Below are positions 26,015-35,120 of a DNA stretch of 64,000 bases, piece after piece. Origin of the DNA: an uncultured Flammeovirgaceae bacterium. GTDB taxonomy: Bacteria; Bacteroidota; Bacteroidia; Cytophagales; Cyclobacteriaceae. A model generated the notes under the pieces. It had not been told where the DNA came from. It ran no database searches and saw only the letters and a program-made list of their open reading frames with translations. How positions within the stretch are numbered: the stretch's first letter is position 1; every line of letters begins with the position of its first letter. The translations under genes were made by a program, and so were the position numbers. Location: assembly GCA_937883755.1 (NCBI GenBank), contig CAKZYA010000004.1, positions 150,151-214,150 of the forward strand. Direction: 5' to 3'.

Positions 26015-26410
26015 ATGAAACTTTTACTACTGGTCTTTAGTGTCACATTAGCTACTTTGGTAGGTCTTGTTAGCCGAACATCGCAGGTGATAAGTTATAC
26101 AGCAGATTGTCGAGTTATGTTAGATGATATTGCAGGTAGCTACGAGGGTGAATGCCATAAAGAAAAAGCCCACGGCTGGGGGAAAGCCATTGGAAAAGAT
26201 ACTTACGAAGGTGAGTTTAAAAAGGGATATCCCGATGGGAAAGGAACCTATACCTGGATTAACGGCGATTACTTTGAGGGTACATTTATAAAAGGGCGCC
26301 GGGAAGGCGAAGGCAAGATGGTATATGCCTCGGTTAATGCTGATAGCGTGCTTACCGGGTACTGGGAAGATGACCTATTTCAGAGCAAAGAGAAAAGCTC
26401 ATCGGAATAA
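26015..26410 (+). CDS. MORN-repeat protein, secreted or membrane-anchored
   Basis: The 131-residue protein has an N-terminal hydrophobic signal or anchor (LLLLVFSVTLATLVGLV) and then at least three MORN repeats: GSYEGECHKEKAHGWGKAI, DTYEGEFKKGYPDGKGTYTW and DYFEGTFIKGRREGEGKMVY. MORN repeats form beta-hairpin stacks and may bind phospholipids. The ATG at 26015 is preferred over TTG 26006 because it starts the signal-like stretch. It is a single gene of unknown role. Confidence 0.85.
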   Translation: MKLLLLVFSVTLATLVGLVSRTSQVISYTADCRVMLDDIAGSYEGECHKEKAHGWGKAIGKDTYEGEFKKGYPDGKGTYTWINGDYFEGTFIKGRREGEGKMVYASVNADSVLTGYWEDDLFQSKEKSSSE

Positions 26411-26492
26411 AGTACTGTATTATTGTGGTGTCTGCCCCGCGGTGTTAATGTGTTCATACAGTGCGGCATTTGACAAAACCATTAAAAAATAA

Positions 26493-27068
26493 ATGAACCC
26501 ATACATCAGGAGAATTAAAGATTTTTCTAATGGCTTAACCCCTGAAATACTTACTGAACTGGAAGATGGGTTTATTGATAAAAAATTCTCAAAAGGGTCT
26601 TGCCTGCTCAGACCCGGACAAATATGCACAGCGCATCTGTTAGTCAAGGAAGGTGTTGCCAGAAAGTATTAAAAGCATAATGACAAAGAAATAACCACCG
26701 AGATATACTTTCATGATGATGTAGCCATCTCGTTGGATAGCTATATTATGCGAACACCAGCCAACTTATATATAGAAGCTTTGACCGAACTTGAGGTGAC
26801 CATCATTGACTATAGTCAGTTTTATAAGGTCAAAAAGAAATATGCGGAAGTAATGATGTTGGACAAAATGTTTATAGAATATTATGCCGTCTGGTTTGAG
26901 CAAAGGCTTAAAGAGTTTCAAACTACGGATGCTTCCCAACGTTATTTGAATTTGCTCGAGAAAGAACCAAGGATTGTCCAGTTATTGCCCGTGACTATCA
27001 TTGCATCCTATTTGAATGTTTCGCTGGAGACCTTATCTAGAATCAGATCAAAAATCGTAACAAGGTGA
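26493..27068 (+). pseudogene. Crp/Fnr family regulator interrupted by one in-frame stop codon
   Basis: A continuous frame of 191 codons from ATG 26493 to TGA 27066-27068 encodes a cyclic-nucleotide-binding-like domain (RPGQICTAHLLVKEGVARKY and EITTEIYFHDDVAISLDSYIMRTPA) and a C-terminal helix-turn-helix (ASYLNVSLETLSRIRSK). Codon 60 is TAA (26670-26672), where relatives usually have a second Tyr (KYY). Everything else is intact, so a recent nonsense change, a read error, or reinitiation at ATG 26733 would explain it. The downstream part alone would lack the N-terminal half of the sensor domain. The neighbouring dehydrogenase gene has a Crp/Fnr-like box. Confidence 0.85.
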
Positions 27069-27071
27069 TTA

Positions 27072-27087
27072 TTTGACGTACATCAAA
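27072..27087. promoter_or_regulatory. Crp/Fnr-type operator upstream of the dehydrogenase gene
   Basis: TTTGACGTACATCAAA is an inverted repeat whose core TTGAC-GTAC-ATCAA matches the FNR/Crp half-site pattern TTGAT-N4-ATCAA at nine of ten positions. It lies four bases after the broken Crp/Fnr gene and 58 bases before the dehydrogenase start, as expected for a site of that regulator. Confidence 0.6.
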
Positions 27088-27097
27088 TTTCCGCTTT

Positions 27098-27117
27098 ACA
27101 AAGTGTATTTACTTTGT
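27098..27117. promoter_or_regulatory. Inverted repeat in the dehydrogenase promoter region
   Basis: ACAAAGT (27098-27104) and ACTTTGT (27111-27117) are exact inverted repeats with a 6-base spacer, 28 bases upstream of the dehydrogenase ATG. The right arm includes TACTTTG, which could be part of a -7 element. Confidence 0.4.
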
Positions 27118-27144
27118 GTGAGATTTTTGAGTCAATGATCACAA

Positions 27145-28125
27145 ATGAAAGCGATTGTATTCAAACGATACGGGGAGCCCGAAGTATTGCAAGTAGCAGA
27201 AGTTGAAAAACCAATACCTAAAATCAATGAGGTACTTGTAAGAATTTATGCTACTTCGGTTACAGCAGAAGATCCCAAAATGAGGGGTTTTAACCACCCA
27301 CCTCTTTTAAAATTTCCTGTTGGGTTGATGTTCGGTTTCAAAAAACCAAGAAATTCTGTATTGGGTATTGAATTCTCCGGCGTAATCGAGACAGTTGGGT
27401 CAGCAGTTAAAGGCTATGAAGTGGGCGATCATGTATTCGGGTACACCGGACTGGGTTTTGGCGCCTACGCTGAATATAAATGTATGCCTGAGAATGGTCT
27501 GCTCTATCTTAAACCGGAAAATCTAACTTTTGAAGAATCAGCCTGCATAGTCAACGGTTCGCTCTCTGCCATGGTCTACCTGATGAAAAAAGGGAAAATA
27601 AAAAATGGAGATAAGGTGTTAATAAATGGGGCATCTGGTTCGGTAGGTACTGCAGCAGTTCAGCTAGCCAAATACTTTGGGGCGATCATTACAGGAGTTT
27701 GCAGTACCAAAAATGTAGAATTTGTAAAGTCAATTGGAGCAGATGTTGTGATTGACTACACTAAACAAGATTTTACCCAAAGCGATGAAAAGTACGATCT
27801 GATCTTTGACACAATCGGTAAAACATTCATGAAAAAATGTATGAATCTGTTAAAGCCAAAAGGGAAATACATGCTAACCGAATTTGGATTGACCCATATC
27901 CTTGCGGCTATTTTTACCTTTCTATTCAAAAACAGAAAAATCATCGTTGCTTCATCCAATTTCTACTGGAAAAAAGAAGACCTCATATTTTTGAAAGAAA
28001 TTGCCGAAAAAGGCTATTTAAAACCTGTTGTCGATAAATCATTTCCACTGGAAAAAATTGTTGATGCCCATAAGTATGTAGAACTTGGACATAAGGTTGG
28101 TAACGTAGCAATTTCAGTCAAGTAA
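27145..28125 (+). CDS. MDR-family NAD(P)-dependent alcohol dehydrogenase / quinone oxidoreductase-like
   Basis: The 326-residue protein has the MDR fold: an N-terminal GroES-like domain (PEVLQVAEVEKPIPKINEVLV and EFSGVIETVGSAVKGYEVGDHVFGY) and a Rossmann domain with NGASGSVGTAAVQLAKYFGA, which suggests NADPH binding. The catalytic and structural zinc Cys/His patterns of classical alcohol dehydrogenases are not obvious, so it fits the zinc-independent quinone oxidoreductase-like group. Its substrate is unknown. It is preceded by a Crp/Fnr-like box and the broken regulator gene, which may once have controlled it. Confidence 0.9.
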   Translation: MKAIVFKRYGEPEVLQVAEVEKPIPKINEVLVRIYATSVTAEDPKMRGFNHPPLLKFPVGLMFGFKKPRNSVLGIEFSGVIETVGSAVKGYEVGDHVFGYTGLGFGAYAEYKCMPENGLLYLKPENLTFEESACIVNGSLSAMVYLMKKGKIKNGDKVLINGASGSVGTAAVQLAKYFGAIITGVCSTKNVEFVKSIGADVVIDYTKQDFTQSDEKYDLIFDTIGKTFMKKCMNLLKPKGKYMLTEFGLTHILAAIFTFLFKNRKIIVASSNFYWKKEDLIFLKEIAEKGYLKPVVDKSFPLEKIVDAHKYVELGHKVGNVAISVK

Positions 28126-28294
28126 TCTACTTGAGAAGAAAAAGAAACGGACGACATCATATAAGTGTAATGTGGGATGAATGGCTAAAATTAAACACAT
28201 TGAATGCGCTCAAACTTATCGGCAGACCGAAAATATATTACATCTAACTCCAAGCCACACTTATTACGTAACCATCCCGAGCAACCGACCGCTT

Positions 28295-29389
28295 TTAGAA
28301 AGCAAACCCATTGGGGGCAATGCCCACAGTATAACTTCTAATTAAATCTCCTGATGGCGAATAGCGGGTAAAACTACCGACGCTACTGAAATTTGGAGCC
28401 TTCCCAGTCAAAATCTCTCCACTTATAGGATCAACGGCCAATCCGTAAAAGCTTTCGTCTATCAAAGGGTTAGTTGGTAGCGCAATATCGGTAATACCCA
28501 TTTGGTGTATATCTCCTTGGTACCGGAAGTAAAGTTGCTGTCCGGCTGGATCAACTCGGATACTCGCAGGTCCTGTATTGATTTGGGCAGCGGGTAGAGT
28601 AAATGCTACTTCATCATTTTCCAGACGGGCAATAAATCCGGGTGTGCTCTCGGTTTCAACTACTGAAAAATCTACTGGGTCATACACAAGCTTTCCGACG
28701 CCTACTACCCAAATATTGCCATTGGTATCTACCGTTAAGCTGCTGGGGTTATCGCCAACTACAATCTCTTCTATAATTGTATCAGTTTGAGGATCAATAA
28801 CTACCACTGTGCTATCGCTGCCAAAACCGCCGCCATTAGCTACGTAAACCTGATTATTAGCTAAAATAAGCTCGTTTGGCCCAGCTCCCACCGGAATACT
28901 GCTAATAACCTCATAGTTTTCTAAATCAAGCACTTTCACCGTACCACTTACGCCATCAGCTCCCCAATCAGTCACGTATCCTTTCGTAGGACTGATTCCG
29001 AGGAAATAGCGGGGTGAAATGATACCCTCGTCCACACCAATAGTAGCCAGCGACTCAAAGGTTTCTCGGTCAATCACCTCAATCTTGGCAGAATTCTGTA
29101 CTACTATGAATCCTCGGTCGTCAAATACCGCCATCGATTGAGTCTGATCGCCTAACGGGCGATTATTTGTGTTGCTGAAGACCTTATTCAGCACTGAGTC
29201 TTTTTGGCGGTCGTAGTATGAGAGGGATGTGTTGGCATTTCCGAACCCACCTTCGTTCACAATAAAGTAACCATCCTGAGCTGGAGGAGATGGAGTAGGG
29301 TCTTCATCGTCTCCACAGGAAATAAAAATGATATTGGTAAATAGAAAAAGTGCCCAAAAGTTGAAAGAATGCCAAAAGTTAAAGTTCAT
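28295..29389 (-). CDS. YncE/DUF5074-type beta-propeller lipoprotein, BtuG-like cobalamin-binding candidate
   Basis: The 364-residue protein has a lipoprotein signal (FLFTNIIFISC) followed by acidic DDEDPTPSP, a pattern favouring export to the outer membrane surface. It continues with repeated YncE-like propeller blades such as GYFIVNEGGFGNANTSLSYY, DRGFIVVQNSAKIEVID and NQVYVANGGG. It starts 8 bases after the B12 receptor gene under the same cobalamin riboswitch. In Bacteroides, the propeller lipoprotein BtuG in such a position binds B12 tightly at the cell surface and passes it to BtuB. That role is inferred from position and fold, not proven here. Confidence 0.78.
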   Translation of the reverse strand: MNFNFWHSFNFWALFLFTNIIFISCGDDEDPTPSPPAQDGYFIVNEGGFGNANTSLSYYDRQKDSVLNKVFSNTNNRPLGDQTQSMAVFDDRGFIVVQNSAKIEVIDRETFESLATIGVDEGIISPRYFLGISPTKGYVTDWGADGVSGTVKVLDLENYEVISSIPVGAGPNELILANNQVYVANGGGFGSDSTVVVIDPQTDTIIEEIVVGDNPSSLTVDTNGNIWVVGVGKLVYDPVDFSVVETESTPGFIARLENDEVAFTLPAAQINTGPASIRVDPAGQQLYFRYQGDIHQMGITDIALPTNPLIDESFYGLAVDPISGEILTGKAPNFSSVGSFTRYSPSGDLIRSYTVGIAPNGFAF

Positions 29390-29397
29390 AGTTGTAG

Positions 29398-31368
29398 TTA
29401 GTTAAACTGATAAATAAGACTAAGTTGATAATTGCGTCCGGGCATTGGGTAACCCTGCCGAACTTCATACGCATGGTCAAAAATATTATTCAGGGCTCCG
29501 TAAGCTGAAAGCTGATGGCTTTTGTGGATTTGCCAATCATAGCCTAAGGATAAGTCGGTGATCATGTAAGCGGATAGTGCCTGGCGATTACTCTCATCGG
29601 TAAACTGCTCACCAATGAAGTTACTGGCGAGCCCAAGTTCCCAATTTTGAAACCTAAACTGAGCAGATGCTTTCCCTTGATGATAGGGAGTATAGATTAG
29701 TTGTTTGTGCAAGTCGGCTGGGTTGCCTCTGCCACTAATTTTTTCTTTAGTAGAGCGGGTATAGCTGTAAAGTCCCCAAAACTGAATTGACAGGTCTTGG
29801 GTGAAGGTGTGCTGAGCTTCTATCGTTGCCTCTAAGCCCCGAGCCCACACTTGTTGCACATTGCGGGGCGACCATTGAGAATTTTCTGTCGGAATCCACT
29901 GAATCCAGTCATCCATCCAGTTGCTAAAGGCAGTAAAACTTCCTTGTAACTTCCAGGAAGATTGAGAAGAGTTAATGACATCCAACCCAATCTCAGTGCC
30001 CCACCCTTCCTCCGGTAGCAAGTTAGTGTTACCCTGACTTGCTCCTAGCCAGAAGAGGTCATTAAAAGTAGGTAGATTGTAGCTTCGCCCCACTTTAGCA
30101 CGTAATCGCCAGTTAGGATCAATTGAATAAGCCAAAGAAAGTGATGGCAAAATGGGCGACCAATCGCTGCCAATCAAGGTTTCCCGCAGGCTTACTGATG
30201 CGTCTAACCGCTCATAAAGTTGGGTGTTGTACGATAGAAAAAGTGCTGTGCGATTGCGCCGGGGTGAGTTTGCACCATAATTGAATACCTCAGCTTGCTC
30301 GTAGGTATGATTGATTCCACCCAGAAACCACTGTCCTTCCCGGAGATAAAAAGTGCCTTGTAATTCGGTAATCCAAGATGTAGCCTCACTAGTGGATTCT
30401 TCTCGGATATTATCATCATACACAAGCTGGTGCCCTAAAATCGCTGTTCTTGCCTCAACTTTATACTTAGGTTGAACTAATTCCCAATCCAAAACCATGC
30501 GGTGAAATAAATCACTCTGTAGAGCCTGAGTAGCACCTCCGGCTGCCGCTACACCTGGTATTTCCACCTCATTGTCCTGAAGCCAGTATTTTACACTTAT
30601 TCGCTGATGCGAAGATAATTTTCGGTAAAACTCAGTTAGTATGCCCCGCTGGGAAAGTCCGGCGTGTTGTCGGCGTTCCTCTCGGTTCCGATAAATGTTG
30701 TAGTACGGAAAGTCGTTGTCAGCCTTTCGGTCAAAAGCCCGAATCCGTAGTAAACCAGCTTGGTCACCGTACTGCAACTGAATGCCGAGTTGCCGATCGC
30801 CAAAGCTACCGAACTGTTGGAAAAGCTTGCCACTTGTTCCTGGTTGTAGCCGAGTATCTGAACCTAAATGAATCGCGCCACCCAACGTTCCGGCTCCATA
30901 GAGTGCCCCAGCATTGCCGTGCTGTAGAGAAACTTTATCGAGAAAAAAAGTAGGCATTAGCGTTAAATCCAGACTGCCGTTCATGCTGCTTTGTAAATTA
31001 ATACCTTCCCAGAAAATCGGAGTATGATTACTGCCGCTTCCACGAAGCGAAGCGGTTGAAAGTCCGCTGATTCCGTAGGAGCGAACGTTTACCGCTGAAT
31101 ACCTCATCAGTAGTTGAGCTAGATTATTGGGCTTGGTATAGCCAATTGCCTGAGGAAGAATGGTAGAGATTTTGTCGCCGCTGCCGAAATATTCCAACCG
31201 AGTATCGGTCACCTCTACCGATGCTAAAACTCGTATGGAGTCTTGTTTAGCGAGCTGACTAAATGAACGACTCGATAAAGCAAGGCATAGCTCTAGGGTA
31301 AGTAGAAATACTACTTTACTGGATGAACTATTGAATGAATGATGTAGCCTGCCGAGCGTGTTTATCAA
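29398..31368 (-). CDS. btuB: TonB-dependent outer-membrane receptor, BtuB-like, for cobalamin
   Basis: The 656-residue protein has a signal sequence, a plug domain (about residues 50-165, ILPQAIGYTKPNNLAQLLMR, RGSGSNHTPIFWEGINLQSSMNG, NAGALYGAGTLGGAIHLGS) and a barrel of about 480 residues ending in YQLSLIYQFN with a terminal aromatic-polar residue. The length is close to other BtuB proteins. The gene lies downstream of a cobalamin riboswitch and upstream of the BtuG-like lipoprotein, so it most likely imports vitamin B12 across the outer membrane with energy from TonB. Hydroxy-cobinamide or related corrinoids are possible alternatives. Confidence 0.88.
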   Translation of the reverse strand: MINTLGRLHHSFNSSSSKVVFLLTLELCLALSSRSFSQLAKQDSIRVLASVEVTDTRLEYFGSGDKISTILPQAIGYTKPNNLAQLLMRYSAVNVRSYGISGLSTASLRGSGSNHTPIFWEGINLQSSMNGSLDLTLMPTFFLDKVSLQHGNAGALYGAGTLGGAIHLGSDTRLQPGTSGKLFQQFGSFGDRQLGIQLQYGDQAGLLRIRAFDRKADNDFPYYNIYRNREERRQHAGLSQRGILTEFYRKLSSHQRISVKYWLQDNEVEIPGVAAAGGATQALQSDLFHRMVLDWELVQPKYKVEARTAILGHQLVYDDNIREESTSEATSWITELQGTFYLREGQWFLGGINHTYEQAEVFNYGANSPRRNRTALFLSYNTQLYERLDASVSLRETLIGSDWSPILPSLSLAYSIDPNWRLRAKVGRSYNLPTFNDLFWLGASQGNTNLLPEEGWGTEIGLDVINSSQSSWKLQGSFTAFSNWMDDWIQWIPTENSQWSPRNVQQVWARGLEATIEAQHTFTQDLSIQFWGLYSYTRSTKEKISGRGNPADLHKQLIYTPYHQGKASAQFRFQNWELGLASNFIGEQFTDESNRQALSAYMITDLSLGYDWQIHKSHQLSAYGALNNIFDHAYEVRQGYPMPGRNYQLSLIYQFN

Positions 31369-31537
31369 ACCTTTCGTACTAAAGGCAATTGGCAGAATAA
31401 GAAATGCAATAGGAGCAAACCTGTCTCATTGAGTACACCAATCCATATGGTGATACACTCATCAGAAATTGACAGTAATAGAAGATTCCCAGCACATTCC
31501 TGGCTTTTCCACCGAAAGCCCGAATGAAAAATCACAA

Positions 31538-31705
31538 GGGGCAGGTCTCCTGGCTTACTCAAGTTACTGTGACCTTCCCATCCGTTTGGGACGCATGGTC
31601 TGAGACGGACAGTGGTTTCGTTGGACAGCAACCCTACTAAGAGTTTACAGTTGCGGGGACAGCTCCGGTTTTACACCGAATTCCCTTTTAATCCAGATTA
31701 ATCAG
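31538..31705 (-). ncRNA. Cobalamin riboswitch controlling the btuB-btuG-like operon
   Basis: On the minus strand the region begins with GGGAATTCGGTGTAAAACCG and CCCCGCAACTGTAA, continues with CCACTG and GGGAAGG, and ends with the B12 box AAGCCAGGAGACCTGCC (about 31538-31556). These are the conserved blocks of the adenosylcobalamin aptamer in correct order and spacing. About 170 bases follow before the btuB start at 31368, including a GGCTTT/AAAGCC hairpin, enough for an expression platform. When cobalamin is bound, expression should be reduced. Confidence 0.93.
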
Positions 31706-31735
31706 GTAATGATCAACCTGGAACCCAATGCGAAT

Positions 31736-31743
31736 CAAAGATA
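31736..31743 (-). promoter_or_regulatory. -7 element of the promoter for the btuB riboswitch transcript
   Basis: On the minus strand the sequence is TATCTTTG, an exact match to the Bacteroidota -7 consensus TAnnTTTG. It lies 7 bases past the end of the btuD gene and about 30 bases before the aptamer. No clear TTTG is seen 19-21 bases upstream. Confidence 0.45.
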
Positions 31744-31749
31744 GAAGCA

Positions 31750-32796
31750 TTATTTTTTATTTCCTACATATTCTGAAGAGGGAAGAAAAAAGGGGGAATC
31801 TATCCGGGCTAATTCGTCAAGGAGGTGCTCAATAGAGTGAGCAATACAAATTATCTGACCTTCTTGGTAAATTATCCACTCACTATCCGAGAATATTTCT
31901 ATCACAATAGAATGGTCAGGCTGCACTTGGTAGCCAACTCGCTCCAGTGCCCGTTGAGTCCATTGGGCTGTGGTTCCTGAACCTTCTAATGAAATAAAGC
32001 GCTTGGCAGGTTGCTTGATACGAAAGGTGCCACTCTCTGGATGGAACCCGGCCAATTCGCTACCCATTGCGTTGGAAAGTGTCCCGCTTAAAACCAGATC
32101 TTCGGGTACATTATCGCTTACCGTTTGGTCGTGCATTAGCCATATACGATTGGCAACTTGCAGAGCCAACTCAATATCGTGAGTAGAAAAAATAATGCAC
32201 TTGTTATGATCTCTAACCAAAGTTCGCAGTAGTTGAACGATACTCACCCGGTTGGCAATGTCTAAGTGAGTGGTAGGCTCGTCCAGAATCATGATAGGAG
32301 TGTCTTGGGCTAATGCTTTAGCAATCATCACCTTTTGTCGTTCCCCATCGCTAAGTTGATAAATTGGTTTTTCCAGCAAGTGGGTTACTCGAGCCTGCTC
32401 GGTAGCAGCTTGAACTTTCTCGTAGTCAGTAGGTGAAAAATTACCTAACCAACCCGTATGAGGTAATCTTCCCATTGCCACTAACTCCGATGCTTTCACG
32501 TAGCTGATTTCTTCTTGTCCAGTTAAAACAACGCTCACATAGCGGGCTAATGCTTTTGCATTCAGTGATTTAATTGATTGACCAAAAAGTTCAATACTGC
32601 CAGTTTGAAGCTTTTGTAATCCAGCTATAGTACGGAGTAGGGTAGACTTCCCGATACCATTCGTGCCGACCAGGGCAATCAATTGTGATTCGGTAGCAGT
32701 AAGGTTGAGGTTCTGGGCTAATAAATTTTTAGCCTTGCCTTTTCCGTAACTCAGTAATACTTTCTGGAGCGATATGATCGGATTTTCGGGCTTCAT
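31750..32796 (-). CDS. btuD: ABC transporter ATP-binding protein, BtuD/FecE type
   Basis: The 348-residue protein has Walker A GTNGIGKSTLLRTI, the signature YQLSDGERQKVMIAKAL, Walker B PIMILDEPTTHLDIA and the switch His in FSTHDIEL. It is the ATPase of the cobalamin importer encoded with btuC and btuF and works at the cytoplasmic face. The protein is about 90 residues longer than a minimal BtuD; the C-terminal part (EGSGTTAQWTQRALERVGYQ and onwards) looks like a regulatory extension found in several Bacteroidota ABC-ATPases. It follows btuC by four bases. Confidence 0.9.
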   Translation of the reverse strand: MKPENPIISLQKVLLSYGKGKAKNLLAQNLNLTATESQLIALVGTNGIGKSTLLRTIAGLQKLQTGSIELFGQSIKSLNAKALARYVSVVLTGQEEISYVKASELVAMGRLPHTGWLGNFSPTDYEKVQAATEQARVTHLLEKPIYQLSDGERQKVMIAKALAQDTPIMILDEPTTHLDIANRVSIVQLLRTLVRDHNKCIIFSTHDIELALQVANRIWLMHDQTVSDNVPEDLVLSGTLSNAMGSELAGFHPESGTFRIKQPAKRFISLEGSGTTAQWTQRALERVGYQVQPDHSIVIEIFSDSEWIIYQEGQIICIAHSIEHLLDELARIDSPFFLPSSEYVGNKK

Positions 32797-32800
32797 ATTA

Positions 32801-33883
32801 CTAGCGAAAATGAGTGCTCAGATTACGACGATGAAGAATCACCCAAACTACGACGGGTGAGCCAATTAAAGCAGTAATAGCATTAATGGGAAGTACCCAT
32901 GTGCGTCCTGGCCATTGGGAAATAATATCGCAGCCGATTAGAATCAGAGCTCCCGCCAGGGCACAGGCCGGAATAAGCCAGCGGTGATCAGAAGTATTAA
33001 GCAGAGAGCGAACCAGATGGGGCACAGCAATACCAATAAACCCAATAGGACCACAAAAACCCGTGACTAAACCCACTAAAATGCTAGTAGTAGCGATAAT
33101 ACCAATGCGAGTAGGTAAAATCAAGATGCCTAAGCTACGGGCACTTTGTTCTCCTAGCAGTAACCCATTTAAGTTCTTAGAAAGTAGAAAAGAGGCGATA
33201 ATAGTAAGTAGCGATAATAGCAGGAATAATCGTAGTTGTCCGTTAGTAACATTTCCTAAACTGCCTAGTGTCCACAATAGAAAGTCGCGTATCTGTTCGG
33301 GTTGACTGAAGTACTGCCAGATACTAACCACGGCTAAAGTAATATTCCCAATCATGATACCGATAATCAGTAGCACAATATTATCACTAACCCGCACCGA
33401 AACCGCTAAAATGACTAAGAGCACCGTAGCTGCCCCAACACTGGAAGCAATGACGAGCAGCCACTGCTGACCAACTTCCGTGGCCCATAGCGAAGATAAG
33501 GCAATCGATTGACCCGAAGCCAGCATAATAGCAGCTACTCCTAAACTGGCTCCCGAAGAGATGCCTAATACGGATGGTCCAGCCAGTGGATTACGGAATA
33601 ACGTCTGAAGCTGCAAGCCACTGACCGATAAAGCCATGCCAGCAAGTAAAGCAGTTAGGGTTTTAGGAATTCTAACGTTTACCAAAATATTATTCCAAAC
33701 ATCATTACTGGCTTTTCCACCCACTAGAACCTGGGTAACCTCCTTAAAGGGAATAAGAACTGAACCCAGCGCAATATCCACCAATGATGCGATGATAGTT
33801 CCTACAATCAGAATCACTAACCAGATAGCTGGGGTGAGCTTTTTAGTAACTGCCGCTGGGGTTGATTGAATAACAGTGGGCAT
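32801..33883 (-). CDS. btuC: ABC transporter permease, BtuC/FecCD family
   Basis: The 360-residue protein has about ten hydrophobic segments and the FecCD signature regions: RIPKTLTALLAGMALSVSGLQLQTLFRNPLAGPSVLGISSGASLGV and GFCGPIGFIGIAVPHLVRSLL with the EAA-like coupling motif. It forms the inner-membrane channel of the B12 importer together with BtuD. Its start codon overlaps the btuF stop by one base (TGATG), which implies coupled translation. Without the riboswitch and context it could also be called an iron-siderophore permease. Confidence 0.9.
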   Translation of the reverse strand: MPTVIQSTPAAVTKKLTPAIWLVILIVGTIIASLVDIALGSVLIPFKEVTQVLVGGKASNDVWNNILVNVRIPKTLTALLAGMALSVSGLQLQTLFRNPLAGPSVLGISSGASLGVAAIMLASGQSIALSSLWATEVGQQWLLVIASSVGAATVLLVILAVSVRVSDNIVLLIIGIMIGNITLAVVSIWQYFSQPEQIRDFLLWTLGSLGNVTNGQLRLFLLLSLLTIIASFLLSKNLNGLLLGEQSARSLGILILPTRIGIIATTSILVGLVTGFCGPIGFIGIAVPHLVRSLLNTSDHRWLIPACALAGALILIGCDIISQWPGRTWVLPINAITALIGSPVVVWVILHRRNLSTHFR

Positions 33884-35073
33884 CAGGGCAGTTGTTGGTA
33901 GTAGTATAATTGGTGGTGAGGTACTAATTCTGGATGCAAAATTTTAATCAAATCTGCCAGTATTCTCTGGGGATATACTACACCACTTTCGTAATAATCA
34001 TTACCGCTACCCAACGCATTGAGGCGACGGTTACTATTATAAATTTTTCCCGACTGGAAAGCAGAAAAGTCAGCAAAGCGAGGATCAATTCCTTGGATTT
34101 CTTTGGCACTTAATGTCTGCCCCGGATCAAGCCAAATATCAGCTTTGAGACCCAAATCGTACATGCGCTCAAACGCTACGGGGAAGCTGACAGCAGTAGA
34201 ATCCTGGCTGTACGCCCACGTCGCTCCGGCATCTTGTAGTAAAGCGTTCCGGTAACTGTTAGCCCCCGGTACGTACCAACTGTCTTGAAAGGGTGACCCA
34301 ACAATAACTTCAGGTTTTTCAGCAATTGCTTGAGTGATTTGGGCTAGGCTAGTGTAAGCCTCCTCAGTTCGGGCAAATTTCGTTTGAGCTAATGCTTCCT
34401 TGTCTAGCAAAGCAGCAAACAGCTTCAGCCACTCGACTTTACCCAGTGGAGTACCTTCCGTCCACTCGGCAACCGAAAGCACTGGAATACCTAGCTCAAT
34501 AAATTTCTGATAAGCCGATAGTCCATTACCTGGCATATGGGAAACCAAGATGAGATCGGGTAGGAGAGCTAGTGCTTTCTCGGTATTAAGGCTATTTCCA
34601 CTGCCTACTTCTTGAATTTGACCAGAATCTACTTGTTGAATAAACGTAGAATCGCAAACGTAGGAAGCGTTATCCAGCCCTACCACGGCGTCGGCACTAT
34701 TCAGCATTTTTAGAAAGGCTAGATGAGTGGTAGACTGCGTAACTATTCTCTGCACCGGAGTTCGGATGACTTGATCGTATATAACGCCAGAAGGAGGTTC
34801 TTCCTCGTTAGATTGCAGCAGGTAGCGAAGGGTATCGTAGGTTGAGAAAAGCTCAAGAACCCTAGTGTTTTGGTGGTAATTAATTGCGAATCCCTGGGCG
34901 TAGGATAAATCCTGTACTGAGTCAGGATCGGCTAGAATACTGTCTGGTGATGTTGAATGCTGACAAGAAGTCAGGTAAATCAACAGGAGTATATAGCTCA
35001 TCCAACCCAACTGGGATAGAGTAGATACAGAAAGCCAATGAAGGCGAGATAGCACCAAACGGAGTAAAAACAT
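33883..35073 (-). CDS. btuF: Periplasmic cobalamin-binding lipoprotein, BtuF-like
   Basis: The 396-residue protein belongs to the class III substrate-binding family (Peripla_BP_2). Its N-terminus is hydrophobic, with a lipobox YLTSC at residues 33-37; an alternative start at 35001 would give a shorter signal MSYILLLIYLTSC. Characteristic parts include VQRIVTQSTTHLAFLKML, ALLPDLILVSH and a late PQRILADLIKILHPE. It would collect cobalamin in the periplasm and hand it to BtuCD. It is the first gene after a cobalamin riboswitch that ends 48 bases upstream. The interacting residues for the corrin ring cannot be read from sequence. Confidence 0.88.
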   Translation of the reverse strand: MFLLRLVLSRLHWLSVSTLSQLGWMSYILLLIYLTSCQHSTSPDSILADPDSVQDLSYAQGFAINYHQNTRVLELFSTYDTLRYLLQSNEEEPPSGVIYDQVIRTPVQRIVTQSTTHLAFLKMLNSADAVVGLDNASYVCDSTFIQQVDSGQIQEVGSGNSLNTEKALALLPDLILVSHMPGNGLSAYQKFIELGIPVLSVAEWTEGTPLGKVEWLKLFAALLDKEALAQTKFARTEEAYTSLAQITQAIAEKPEVIVGSPFQDSWYVPGANSYRNALLQDAGATWAYSQDSTAVSFPVAFERMYDLGLKADIWLDPGQTLSAKEIQGIDPRFADFSAFQSGKIYNSNRRLNALGSGNDYYESGVVYPQRILADLIKILHPELVPHHQLYYYQQLP

Positions 35074-35120
35074 AGGCTTATCTTTTTGCCTTAATCCTCG
35101 AAAGCATACAGATTATAATT

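Noticed and set aside
31365..31631. 88-residue frame over the B12 riboswitch on the minus strand
   Set aside because: The region is explained by the cobalamin aptamer and its expression platform, and the predicted product is not protein-like.
28295..35073. Iron-siderophore uptake locus
   Set aside because: FecCD-like transport genes alone would allow it, but two cobalamin riboswitches point to B12.
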